A stretch of DNA of 64,000 bases from Fibrobacter sp. UWT2 (GCF_900142545.1 NZ_FRBF01000001.1:124001-188000), one strand, 5' to 3'. Counted from the stretch's first letter, positions 23,654 to 30,961 are shown. The notes: a model not told the origin generated them from the sequence alone. Program-made: numbers and translations.

Positions 23654-24256
23654 ATGAAAGTCAGCGTTCGTTTTACGGCGGCGGTCCATACCTTGCTTTG
23701 CATCCACTTCTTCGAGGGTGCGGAACGGGTGACCTCGGAATTCATATCGGGCAGCACCGGCGTGAATGCGGTCATCATCCGCAAGGTCCTTTTGCAGTTG
23801 CAAAAGGCGGGCCTGGTAGAGACGGCTCCTGGCGTAGGGGGCTCTCACCTTGCGCGTCCTGCCGACAAGATAACGCTCCTGGATGTCTACAAGGCCATCA
23901 ACGATAACGACGAGGAACGGATCGTCTTCAGTTTCCACCCGGAACCGAATCCGCTGTGCCCTGTAGGCAGGAACATCCATCGCCTGTTGGACCCGGCCCT
24001 GAATTCGGCGCAGACGGCTCTGGAAATGGAACTGGAGAAGACGACCCTGAAGGGCCTCGCCGCACAACTCAAGACCGCCCCTGAGTCATCCGGGAGGAAA
24101 CATGAACCAAGCAGAGCGCAGACTATTCCTGATAAAGTATCTACTGGCGGAAAGTCCCAGGTACAGCGGCACGACCATCCCCGCGGACGCCGAAGGACAG
24201 AAAATCCTGCTGCGTTCCTTGATGAACGTGCGGGAGGCCGCCCCCGCAAGCGATGA
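23654..24256 (+). CDS. Rrf2 family transcriptional regulator, probably frameshifted at its end
   Basis: The winged HTH is VTSEFISGSTGVNAVIIRKVLLQLQKAGLVET, followed by GVGGSHLARPADKITLLDVYKAI; a single Cys sits in NPLCPVGRNI. This resembles YwnA/HypR-type Rrf2 proteins, which sense disulfide or electrophile stress and lack the three-Cys Fe-S site of IscR/NsrR. The family is about 135-145 residues, but this frame runs to 200 and overlaps the next gene by 155 nt. One extra base at the CCCC at 24078-24081 would put a TGA at once, giving about 143 residues. The last part is thus probably not real. Confidence 0.83.
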   Translation: MKVSVRFTAAVHTLLCIHFFEGAERVTSEFISGSTGVNAVIIRKVLLQLQKAGLVETAPGVGGSHLARPADKITLLDVYKAINDNDEERIVFSFHPEPNPLCPVGRNIHRLLDPALNSAQTALEMELEKTTLKGLAAQLKTAPESSGRKHEPSRAQTIPDKVSTGGKSQVQRHDHPRGRRRTENPAAFLDERAGGRPRKR

Positions 24257-24923
24257 ATTCTACAGGATTCAGGACGAATACCTGCAGGAATCCATCCGTG
24301 ACCGCGGAATAACGGATGTCGCGGACATCGAAAGTATCGGCAGGCGCTTCAGCGCAGGTGCGCCGGACTTGTTTGGCGATTCCTTGTTCCTGTGGCGCGG
24401 CGACATCACCACCCTCAGGGTGGATGCAATCGTGAATGCGGCCAACAGCGGCATGACGGGTTGCTGGCAGCCTTGCCACAGCTGTATCGACAACTGCATC
24501 CACACTTTCGCGGGAGTTCGTCTCCGTAGCGCTTGCGACGCCCTGATGAAACGGCAAGGGCACCCCGAACCCACGGGACAGGCGAAAATCACGCCGGCCT
24601 ACAACCTGCCCTGCAAATACGTGTTGCACACGGTGGGGCCAATCGTGGGCTACGGCCTTACGGAACGGGACTGCAAGTTGCTGGAATCGTGCTACAGGAA
24701 CTGCCTCGATGTTGCGGCCCGGAATGGTGTGGAATCTGTCGCCTTCTGCTGTATTTCTACAGGCGTATTCCGTTTCCCGCCGGAACGTGCTGCCCAAATC
24801 GCGGTGGATACGGTGCTGGAATGGAAACGCCGTTCGCAAAAACCCATGAAGGTTGTCTTCAACGTTTTCAGTGAAAAGGACGAGGCTATCTATGCGCGGA
24901 TTTTCGAAAAGTTCAACGGATGA
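24102..24923 (+). CDS. Zinc-dependent macrodomain ADP-ribosylhydrolase (Zn-Macro)
   Basis: The 273-residue protein has a helical N-terminal extension and a macrodomain from about 93 (GDSLFLWRGDITTLRVDAIVNAANS). The Zn-Macro ligands are visible as Cys121, His126 and Cys128 in GCWQPCHSC, followed by IHTFAG. PTGQAKITPAYNLPCKYVLHTVGP is the family signature. Zn-Macro enzymes remove ADP-ribose placed by SirTM sirtuins. The SD (GGGAGG) is 7 nt upstream and the sirtuin gene overlaps its 3' end by 32 nt. This is the eraser of the module. Confidence 0.92.
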   Translation: MNQAERRLFLIKYLLAESPRYSGTTIPADAEGQKILLRSLMNVREAAPASDEFYRIQDEYLQESIRDRGITDVADIESIGRRFSAGAPDLFGDSLFLWRGDITTLRVDAIVNAANSGMTGCWQPCHSCIDNCIHTFAGVRLRSACDALMKRQGHPEPTGQAKITPAYNLPCKYVLHTVGPIVGYGLTERDCKLLESCYRNCLDVAARNGVESVAFCCISTGVFRFPPERAAQIAVDTVLEWKRRSQKPMKVVFNVFSEKDEAIYARIFEKFNG

Positions 24924-25791
24924 TTTTTCTGCCGAAGTGCCGAGACTGAAAGAGGCGCTGGCAAGGGCGGATGCCGTCGTCGTGGGCGCGGGCGCCGGAC
25001 TTTCGACATCGGCGGGATTTACCTATTCCGGGGAACGCTTTGTCAAGTACTTCGCTGACTTTTCTGTAAAGTACGGCTTTTCGGACATGTATTCCGGCGG
25101 CTTTTTTCCTTACGGCACACCCGAAGAAAAGTGGGCCTTCTGGAGCCGCTATGTCATGATAAACCGTTATATGGCCGCCCCGAAACCCGTCTACGAAAAT
25201 CTCCTGAAAATCCTACAGGATAAGGATTACTTTGTCCTTACCACCAACGTGGACCACTGTTTTCAAAAGGCGGGCTTTGACAAGGATCGGCTTTTTTACA
25301 CCCAGGGCGATTACGGGCTTTTCCAATGCAGTAAGCCATGCCACCCCTGCACCTACGACAACGAAAAGCAGATTCGTGCCATGTTCGATGCCCAGAAATT
25401 TTCGGAAGAAACGGGATTGTTCGGCGCCATGACCGTCCCTGCGGAACTGTTGCCCAGGTGCCCCATTTGCGGCCGCCCCATGTCCATGAACCTGCGCTCT
25501 GATTCCACCTTCGTAGAAGACGACGGCTGGCATCGTGCTGCAAAACGTTACCGCGAATTTCTCGACAGATGTAACGCCATGCGCGGCGGAAACGTGCTGT
25601 TCCTGGAACTGGGCGTAGGCATGAACACCCCCGGAATCATCAAGTACCCGTTCTGGCAAATGACCGCCCTGAATTCGAACGCCACCTACGCCTGCATCAA
25701 CTACGGACAGGCCTACGCTCCCGACGATATCGGAACCCGCTCGATAAGCATCGACAGCGATATCGGCGAGGTGGTGGCGTCTCTCTTCTAG
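24892..25791 (+). CDS. Class M sirtuin (SirTM) protein ADP-ribosyltransferase
   Basis: From the ATG at 24892 the protein has 299 residues. The NAD site GAGAGLSTSAGFTYSG is at 32-47. TTNVDHCFQKAGF (117-129) and YTQGDYG (136-142) replace the usual catalytic HG with Gln138, the change that turns SirTM into an ADP-ribosyltransferase. A four-Cys zinc ribbon is likely (Cys146/150 and CPIC 190-193), and Arg202 lies in SMNLRSD. In Staphylococcus and Streptococcus the target is a lipoylated GcvH-like protein; none is encoded nearby here. It overlaps the macrodomain gene by 32 nt. Confidence 0.9.
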   Translation: MRGFSKSSTDDFSAEVPRLKEALARADAVVVGAGAGLSTSAGFTYSGERFVKYFADFSVKYGFSDMYSGGFFPYGTPEEKWAFWSRYVMINRYMAAPKPVYENLLKILQDKDYFVLTTNVDHCFQKAGFDKDRLFYTQGDYGLFQCSKPCHPCTYDNEKQIRAMFDAQKFSEETGLFGAMTVPAELLPRCPICGRPMSMNLRSDSTFVEDDGWHRAAKRYREFLDRCNAMRGGNVLFLELGVGMNTPGIIKYPFWQMTALNSNATYACINYGQAYAPDDIGTRSISIDSDIGEVVASLF

Positions 25792-25813
25792 TGCTCTAGT
25801 CGGTGTTCCCGTC

Positions 25814-25975
25814 GCAACCTGAAACTCAGACGCCAAAATCGTCCGCCAATTCATCCGCTCAAACGGAGGCTCTCGTGAAACTTAAAATCTATGTGAACGA
25901 TACCACCTTCACGGCGACGCTCGAAGAAAATTCCTCGGCAAAGGGAACGTGAAGGCTACTTTCTCGGTGGAATAA
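25814..25975 (+). pseudogene. Internally deleted copy of the cyclophilin-like lipoprotein gene
   Basis: Bases 25814-25931 match 22233-22350 closely, and 25940-25975 match 22612-22647. The middle (equivalent to 22359-22611, 253 bp) is missing. The join is at TCCTCGGC (25932-25939), which occurs at both ends of the missing segment in the intact gene (22351-22358 and 22604-22611). The start is absent and the deletion shifts the frame. This explains most of the gap between the sirtuin and arsR. Confidence 0.88.
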
Positions 25976-26047
25976 ACGTTTTCTTGTCACCTCAAGAAAA
26001 AAGATACAATTATTCTCTTGCTTTTTTTTAATAATGTTTGTATATTT

Positions 26048-26060
26048 ACGAACAACGAAC
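26048..26060 (+). promoter_or_regulatory. ArsR-type operator at the arsR promoter
   Basis: ACGAAC occurs twice (26048-26053 and 26055-26060), directly after the TATATTT -10 element at 26041-26047. The same unit forms a perfect dyad at 26415-26432, so both are probably bound by ArsR. Confidence 0.55.
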
Positions 26061-26070
26061 AGGAACCGAA

Positions 26071-26397
26071 ATGGCCAAAAAAAGCAAATACTGTGAAGAA
26101 ACCGAGACTTTGGCGAGGTATGCCAAGGCTTTGGCGCATCCCGCACGCATAAGTATCATGCAGTTCTTGGCCAAGCGCAATACCTGCTATTTTGGCGATA
26201 TCCACGAAGAACTGCCCATTGCGAAGGCCACGGTTAGCCAGCATTTAAAGGAACTAAAAGAGGCCGGTTTGATCCAGGGTGAAATCGAAACGCCCAAGGT
26301 CAAGTACTGTATAAACAAAAAAAACTGGAAAAAGGCCCAGGCACTGTTCGGTGATTTTTTCAATAAGGATTTTTGCGATAGGGGATGCGATTGCTAA
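26071..26397 (+). CDS. arsR: ArsR family metalloregulator
   Basis: A 108-residue winged-helix repressor. [49 protein letters not shown] covers the DNA-binding core. Cys37 lies in the region before the recognition helix, and the C-terminus CDRGCDC gives further thiols that could bind arsenite. It begins an operon with a redox protein, arsenate reductase and permease. The start at 26071 follows an AGGAA SD; the upstream in-frame start lies inside the promoter. Confidence 0.92.
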   Translation: MAKKSKYCEETETLARYAKALAHPARISIMQFLAKRNTCYFGDIHEELPIAKATVSQHLKELKEAGLIQGEIETPKVKYCINKKNWKKAQALFGDFFNKDFCDRGCDC

Positions 26398-26414
26398 AAA
26401 ATTTTACCATATAT

Positions 26415-26432
26415 GTTCGTTATTCTACGAAC
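26415..26432 (+). promoter_or_regulatory. Second ArsR-type dyad GTTCGT-N6-ACGAAC
   Basis: GTTCGT (26415-26420) and ACGAAC (26427-26432) lie between arsR and the thioredoxin-like gene. They share the ACGAAC unit with the site at the arsR promoter. An internal controlled promoter is possible. Confidence 0.55.
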
Positions 26433-26455
26433 TACAAACAAAAAAAGAGGAAATA

Positions 26456-26695
26456 ATGAAAAACATAAAAATACTCATGAGCCAGTGTGGCTGCAACATT
26501 GCTTTCGCCGAATCTGTTGAAAAAATCGTTAAGGAATCGGGCCTAGATGCTTCAGTTTCCCGCATTGACGATGTTGTCCAAATGCTTCCGTACAATGTCA
26601 TGACTTTACCCGCGCTTGTTATCGATGAACGGCTTGTGTCCACAGGTAAAATTAGCGAAGATAAAATAAAAGAACTTATCAAAGGTGAAATATGA
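26456..26695 (+). CDS. Small thioredoxin-like protein of the arsenic operon
   Basis: It has 79 residues with a thioredoxin-like fold (MKNIKILMSQCGCNIAFAESVEKIVKESG...MTLPALVIDERLVSTGKI), as in the MTH895/redox-active disulfide protein 2 family. The usual CxxC is replaced by CGC (residues 10-12). The cis-Pro (TLPALV) is present. Such proteins often sit in arsR-arsC-permease operons and may supply electrons to ArsC. SD GAGGAA; its stop overlaps the arsC start (ATGA). Confidence 0.8.
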   Translation: MKNIKILMSQCGCNIAFAESVEKIVKESGLDASVSRIDDVVQMLPYNVMTLPALVIDERLVSTGKISEDKIKELIKGEI

Positions 26696-27111
26696 AGATA
26701 CTCTTTCTTTGTACAGGCAACAGGTGCCGTAGTCAAATGGCCGAAGGATTTCTCAAGGCACTGGATTCGTCGTTGACCGTATGTTCTGCAGGAACGTTTC
26801 CGGCAAAGAACGTGCATCCGACTGCAATCGAAGTGATGAAGGAACGAGAGGTTGACATTTCCCTTAATAAGCCAAAAAATGTATCGCAGTATCTTGATAC
26901 ATCGTGGGACTACGTTGTCACCGTCTGCGACAAGGCGAAAGAAAGTTGTCCGATTTTTTTTGGGGCAGTCAAGAACAGAATTCATCTTGGCTTTGATGAT
27001 CCTGACGCGTTCAGAGGGACTGAAACCGAAATTCTGCAGGAATTTCGTCGTGTAAGGGATGAAATAGACATGGCAGTAAGGGCTTTCTATGATACAATTA
27101 TTCACCGATAA
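26692..27111 (+). CDS. arsC: Arsenate reductase, LMW-phosphatase type
   Basis: The 139-residue protein has the P-loop LCTGNRCRSQMAEGF (Cys7 nucleophile, Cx5R) and further Cys in VTVCDKAKESCP, which supply the thiols of thioredoxin-coupled ArsC. It reduces arsenate to arsenite. LGFDDPDAFRGTE is the expected acid-loop region (DP). It overlaps the permease gene by 23 nt. Confidence 0.93.
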   Translation: MKILFLCTGNRCRSQMAEGFLKALDSSLTVCSAGTFPAKNVHPTAIEVMKEREVDISLNKPKNVSQYLDTSWDYVVTVCDKAKESCPIFFGAVKNRIHLGFDDPDAFRGTETEILQEFRRVRDEIDMAVRAFYDTIIHR

Positions 27112-28078
27112 TCTTGTTTACAACATCATTGGATTGGATGGCTCGTCTCCTTTGGGTTCGACGATAAATTTCTTCGTTTACGACAGCCTCAAAATTATCC
27201 TGATATTGCTTTTTATTAGTTTCCTGATGGGGCTGCTGAATACATTTTTCCCGATTGAGGCGATTCGCAATTTTTTGTCGTCGCATCGTTTGTACGGAGT
27301 CCAATATTTCCTCGCCGCAATCTTCGGAGCGGTTACCCCTTTCTGCTCATGTTCCAGTATTCCCCTGTTCATCGGTTTTGTCAGGGGCGGCATCCCCCTT
27401 GGCGTCACGTTCAGTTTTCTTATAACATCGCCACTTGTAAACGAGGTCGCTGTTGCCATGCTTGCGGGAACATTCGGATTGAAAGTGACTGTGATTTATG
27501 TAGGTTCCGGCGTGTTTCTTGGAACATTTTTAGGGATGTTCCTGGAACGGTTCAAACTGGAAAGATTTCTAAGCGAATGGGTGAAAAATTTGCAGCGGAC
27601 AAACGAATCCGTCAATAACGATTCAAAGCCATGTAGCCTTAAGCAAAGATTCGTTCAAGTACTGCAGAAAATACCCCAAGTAGCAAGGGATGCCCTTGGT
27701 GTAACGCGTTCGGTTTTGCCCTATGTGCTTGCTGGCATTGCAATCGGCGCATTAATGCACGGTTATGTTCCTTCGGGATTTTTTGAAGAATACCTGTCAA
27801 AAGACAAATGGTTTGCCGTTCCCCTGGCGGTAATTCTTGCCGTTCCCATGTACGCAAATGCAGCTGGAGTTATTCCCATTGTCGAGGTTCTTGTTCAAAA
27901 GGGTGTCGCTCTTGGCACGGCTCTTGCCTTTATGATGGCCGTTGTGGGACTCTCGCTCCCCGAAGCCATGCTTTTGAAAAAGGTCATGACACTTAAGCTG
28001 ATATTTGTCTTTTTCGGAACGGTTACAGCGGCAATCATCGTTCTTGGGATCGGTTACAATCTTTCTATAAGTTCCTGA
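27089..28078 (+). CDS. ArsP/DUF318-type permease
   Basis: A 329-residue membrane protein with about eight helices in two halves, joined by a basic cytoplasmic loop. The Cys-rich signature TPFCSCSSIPLFIGF and the later VPMYANAAGVIP mark the COG0701 permease family. In arsenic operons these export arsenite or methylated arsenicals. It starts within the end of arsC and completes the operon arsR-trx-arsC-permease. Confidence 0.88.
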   Translation: MIQLFTDNLVYNIIGLDGSSPLGSTINFFVYDSLKIILILLFISFLMGLLNTFFPIEAIRNFLSSHRLYGVQYFLAAIFGAVTPFCSCSSIPLFIGFVRGGIPLGVTFSFLITSPLVNEVAVAMLAGTFGLKVTVIYVGSGVFLGTFLGMFLERFKLERFLSEWVKNLQRTNESVNNDSKPCSLKQRFVQVLQKIPQVARDALGVTRSVLPYVLAGIAIGALMHGYVPSGFFEEYLSKDKWFAVPLAVILAVPMYANAAGVIPIVEVLVQKGVALGTALAFMMAVVGLSLPEAMLLKKVMTLKLIFVFFGTVTAAIIVLGIGYNLSISS

Positions 28079-28104
28079 TTATTTAGTTTGTATATTTTAT
28101 AAGG

Positions 28105-28986
28105 ATGTATTTACGGAATATAGCGACATTTAAAAAGATATTGGTGCTTGTGCTGTTCACGGTATTTGCAAGTTTCGCACATGCTGAAACGCCCGCAGCC
28201 GATTCGACAAGCGTGGATTCCGCAGCCATCAATAGCGCACAAAAGCTTTCTCCGCTCAACCATCTGGGCCATAACATGTTGCTGAGTGCGTTCGGCTGGC
28301 CGCTCGGGTTCCACATGCTCGGCGGAGCGCTTACGTACAAGTTCTCGATGGAAAACAACGACCTGATGGTGGCCCGTTTTGCGGCACGTCAGGATCAACT
28401 TGTTTACGGCATTGCGTTCACTCCCGGCATGATGATGGGGACATTCTTCCCGATTCTTGTTCCGGGCTACATGTACTTTATCAGCGACAACCGCGCGCTG
28501 AACAACACCGGTGCAGTCGCCGTGCAGGCCACCGCCGTGGCTTTCCTCTACAACAACATCCTCAAGGCGATTTCGGCCCGCGAGCACCCTGACGCAGAAC
28601 TCAACAGCGGCGAGCGTTCCCGCGATTTCAAGTGGGGATTTTTTAGGCGCGGCGTCTTTTACGGCTGGCCCTCGGGGCATTCCATGACCAACGCGGCCAT
28701 GGCCATGAGCATCGCAAGCTACAACCGCGACAAGCCCCTCGTCGTGGCGGGCTGCGCCCTGTATGCAGGCTACATCGCGACAAGCATGGTGCTTGGCGCA
28801 AAAGGCGAAGCCCACTGGTTCTCCGACGCCGTCGCGGGCACCCTGATGGGAGCCTCCATCGGCTGGTACATCGGCAGCGTGTTCTACAAGGATAAACTCG
28901 GCGAAAAGCAGACCCCGCCCAAATTCACCATCGCCCCGCTATTCTACGACGACATCAAAGGCGCCGTGCTCAGCGTGAGAATATAA
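28105..28986 (+). CDS. Exported PAP2 family phosphatase
   Basis: It has 293 residues with a signal peptide (LVLVLFTVFASFAHAE) and membrane segments. The PAP2 motifs are present in order: KAISAREHP, GWPSGHSM and SMVLGAKGEAHWFSDAVAG (His and Asp of motif 3). It probably dephosphorylates a lipid phosphate at the envelope, for example undecaprenyl or phosphatidate species. TATATTT (28091-28097) ends 7 nt before the ATG, giving almost no leader. Confidence 0.85.
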   Translation: MYLRNIATFKKILVLVLFTVFASFAHAETPAADSTSVDSAAINSAQKLSPLNHLGHNMLLSAFGWPLGFHMLGGALTYKFSMENNDLMVARFAARQDQLVYGIAFTPGMMMGTFFPILVPGYMYFISDNRALNNTGAVAVQATAVAFLYNNILKAISAREHPDAELNSGERSRDFKWGFFRRGVFYGWPSGHSMTNAAMAMSIASYNRDKPLVVAGCALYAGYIATSMVLGAKGEAHWFSDAVAGTLMGASIGWYIGSVFYKDKLGEKQTPPKFTIAPLFYDDIKGAVLSVRI

Positions 28987-29086
28987 GTCAAACGCCTGGT
29001 ACACAACCTTGTGGACCGACGAAAGAGAAAAAATGCATAAACCACTTGACAATCGCGTTCTGGTAATTTTATTGGAAAATGTCTCT

Positions 29087-29105
29087 TGCGTCGCCAGCCC
29101 CGAAA
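29087..29105 (+). repeat. Left 19-bp direct repeat flanking the AbiE module
   Basis: TGCGTCGCCAGCCCCGAAA is identical to 30691-30709. It lies 2 nt beyond the abiEii stop. The right copy lies within a small membrane-protein gene, and the left copy is open in the same frame for a few codons (FGAGDA) before a stop. Confidence 0.8.
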
Positions 29106-29107
29106 TG

Positions 29108-29947
29108 TTAGAAAATACAATCAAGAATCTCTTTGCAAGATTCAATTGTCGCTTCAAATGGAACATCTTTTGCAAACGAAGATTTTTTTGCATAGTTCTT
29201 CCATCGAGTTTGAAGAATGTCGCTCTTTGAAATTTCTTCTAGAAGCAAAAGAGCTTCTTCTTTTTTAAAAGGCGTTTTGCGGTATTGGCAAGTTGTTTCA
29301 AAAGATTTCTTCAAGTCAGGAATATTGATGTTATTCCTTTGCAATTGATTGATGATATAGATGTCGTAATAATCTTTGCAGCGGCTATTGAGCAGGCCTC
29401 GGAAAAGAATGGTTTGAAGCTTTTCAGCAACAACCGTTTCTAGGTTGTAGGCTCGGAACGCAATGGTTTCATTGCTGATGAGGCTTTGGTAGGAGTATTC
29501 GATATCTTTTGGCGTAATAGGATCGCCCGTGGCAACATCGACATGGAAACTTTGTCTGACATTCTCTAGGCGTCCCGTCAAAAGGATGGAAAATCCGCCA
29601 TAGGCGTCTTCGTCGCGGATAGGAGAAATATCGCTTATTTCAAAAGTGATAGAATCGTCTGCATCGATTGCGATGATGTCGGTGAAAATTTCCTTCAATC
29701 TATTCTCATTCATGGTTTCCTTTCTCAAAAGGAAATCAATGTCGGCAGTATAGCGGTTTTTTACGCCGAGCAATGTGGCGAGATAGAATCCGCCCTTGAA
29801 AACAAACTTGTTGGCGTATGTTGACTTGGCCAATCTTGAAATGAATGCATCAAAGAAGAACGATACGAGCAAGACGTTGGCGTGAACGTTCATTTCTTTG
29901 GAGAGGTTGTTGATTCTCGCTTGCAGGGAATTCTTATTAATCTTCAT
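29108..29947 (-). CDS. abiEii: AbiEii/AbiGii-family nucleotidyltransferase toxin
   Basis: The 279-residue protein has the nucleotidyltransferase motifs KGGFYLATLLG and RYTADIDFLLR (Gly-Gly, then the two metal Asp residues). AYNLETVVAEKLQTIL and KDYYDIY complete the four AbiEii motifs. AbiE toxins modify tRNA with nucleotides and act in type IV toxin-antitoxin and phage-abortive systems. It overlaps the antitoxin gene by 11 nt. The module is flanked by 19-bp direct repeats. Confidence 0.93.
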   Translation of the reverse strand: MKINKNSLQARINNLSKEMNVHANVLLVSFFFDAFISRLAKSTYANKFVFKGGFYLATLLGVKNRYTADIDFLLRKETMNENRLKEIFTDIIAIDADDSITFEISDISPIRDEDAYGGFSILLTGRLENVRQSFHVDVATGDPITPKDIEYSYQSLISNETIAFRAYNLETVVAEKLQTILFRGLLNSRCKDYYDIYIINQLQRNNINIPDLKKSFETTCQYRKTPFKKEEALLLLEEISKSDILQTRWKNYAKKSSFAKDVPFEATIESCKEILDCIF

Positions 29948-30545
29948 TCAGTACCATCGTCATAAGTTCCGCCACTTTGTTCTCTATTTTCAATATTTGG
30001 GCGTAATGGAGTAGGCTGCGGGTATTCTTGTCTTTTGATTTTGCGTAAAGCCTGAGCGCTTTGCCGTAAATTTCTGCATCGATCTTTCGGCTGTTCTTGA
30101 TGATGTCGCAAAGCGTTCGTTCCATGTCGTAGCATTCCACCAGATGTCCAAGCGAAGTCTTGATTTTGCAAATTCCAAGCCTGTAGGTTTCATCGCGAGA
30201 ATCTGTGTGGATTGCGACGGAAGGGTTCGGAGAAAATGGCCTATAATTCTTGGGCCCGGTTACCTCAAAATAATCGGGTAGGCGGTCTGTTAGCCCATGC
30301 AAGAATAGTGCGGAAACGTGTGAAAAGATGAATCTGGGATACTTGTATTGAAAAACAAGGTAATCGTCCCTGATCCATTGCTCTTGGGCGTAGAATCCCT
30401 TGTCTACCTTGACAAGGCCCTGTTTTCGCACGAAATCGGTCAAGAACCACGAGGGAATCTTGTGGATGTCGACTTGCTTTCGCGTGATGTAGCCGCTGTT
30501 TGCGTTCAGCATTTTTTCCAGTTTCTTCTCGTTTGTTTCTTGCAT
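29937..30545 (-). CDS. abiEi: AbiEi-family antitoxin
   Basis: A 202-residue protein. The N-terminal winged helix (NSGYITRKQVDIHKIPSWFLTDFVRKQGLVKVDKGFYA) is the AbiEi_4 domain, followed by FSHVSALFLHGLTDRLP and a C-terminal antitoxin region. It represses the operon by binding the promoter. TATATTT (30554-30560) ends 8 nt before the ATG with no SD, so the mRNA is probably leaderless. Confidence 0.92.
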   Translation of the reverse strand: MQETNEKKLEKMLNANSGYITRKQVDIHKIPSWFLTDFVRKQGLVKVDKGFYAQEQWIRDDYLVFQYKYPRFIFSHVSALFLHGLTDRLPDYFEVTGPKNYRPFSPNPSVAIHTDSRDETYRLGICKIKTSLGHLVECYDMERTLCDIIKNSRKIDAEIYGKALRLYAKSKDKNTRSLLHYAQILKIENKVAELMTMVLNED

Positions 30546-30553
30546 TTCAAACC

Positions 30554-30560
30554 AAATATA
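30554..30560 (-). promoter_or_regulatory. TATATTT -10 element of abiEi-abiEii
   Basis: Read on the minus strand, TATATATTTGG ends close to the ATG, with the same TATATTTGG-N6-ATG arrangement as both bioA genes. Confidence 0.6.
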
Positions 30561-30597
30561 TAATAAAATGGTTGAAAAAGCAAGTTTTTATTTCTTT

Positions 30598-30750
30598 TTA
30601 ACCGCTACAGAACATTAAAGATGCGAAAATCCCCACGAAAATCAGGAACGGCAGCACTTTCAGCAGCAAGGTAATGGCGCAGGCGTCCCCTGCGTCGCCA
30701 GCCCCGAAAAGAGCCAAAATACCTAGCACGATAAGGAAAGTTACCAGCAT
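30598..30750 (-). CDS. Small two-helix membrane protein (50 residues)
   Basis: It starts MLVTFLIVLGILALFGAGDAG and ends LLLKVLPFLIFVGIFASLMFCSG: two hydrophobic helices joined by a short acidic turn. A GCGAGG-like SD and a TATATTT promoter core precede the start. The string FGAGDA is encoded by the 19-bp repeat that recurs beyond the AbiE module. No family recognised. Confidence 0.6.
   Translation of the reverse strand: MLVTFLIVLGILALFGAGDAGDACAITLLLKVLPFLIFVGIFASLMFCSG
30691..30709 (+). repeat. Right 19-bp direct repeat flanking the AbiE module
   Basis: Identical to 29087-29105. It lies inside the small membrane-protein gene. Confidence 0.8.
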
Positions 30751-30784
30751 AGAACCTCGCTGGTACAAATATACATACCTTGGA

Positions 30785-30799
30785 TGTCATAATATGACA
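30785..30799. promoter_or_regulatory. Palindrome TGTCATA-A-TATGACA
   Basis: Perfect 7-bp arms around one base, between the small membrane protein and the YafQ remnant. A close copy (TGTCATAAAATGACA) lies at 36360-36374 near the GNAT toxin module. Possibly a toxin-antitoxin operator. Confidence 0.45.
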
Positions 30800-30805
30800 A
30801 TTTGA

Positions 30806-30961
30806 GGATTTGTTGAAAAAGGGGAAAGCCTGGAACTAAAGTCCCAACTGCTTGGCTCGATTGAATTGACGGGAAATTTCAAAGGCGTCTGGGAATGCCA
30901 TATTCAACCAGATTGGTTATTACTTTATCTAAAGAAGATTTTTTCTGACAGAAAACCATAA
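30806..30961 (+). pseudogene. Remnant of a YafQ-type mRNA interferase toxin
   Basis: The 51-codon frame contains IELTGNFKGVWECHIQPDWLLLYL, matching the YafQ core (LxGxxxGxRECHIxPDWLLIY) with the catalytic His, Asp and Trp. The N-terminal third is missing and the frame ends soon after without the TGTHSDLF C-terminus. No antitoxin is adjacent. It must be a broken toxin gene. Confidence 0.78.

Noticed and set aside
29009-29230. Small plus-strand open frame between PAP2 and abiEii
   Set aside because: More than half is antisense of abiEii, and the rest has no recognisable content.
30605-30790. Minus-strand open frame of 61 codons rich in Arg
   Set aside because: It is out of frame with the 50-residue membrane protein at 30598-30750, which has the better SD and a plausible membrane topology.
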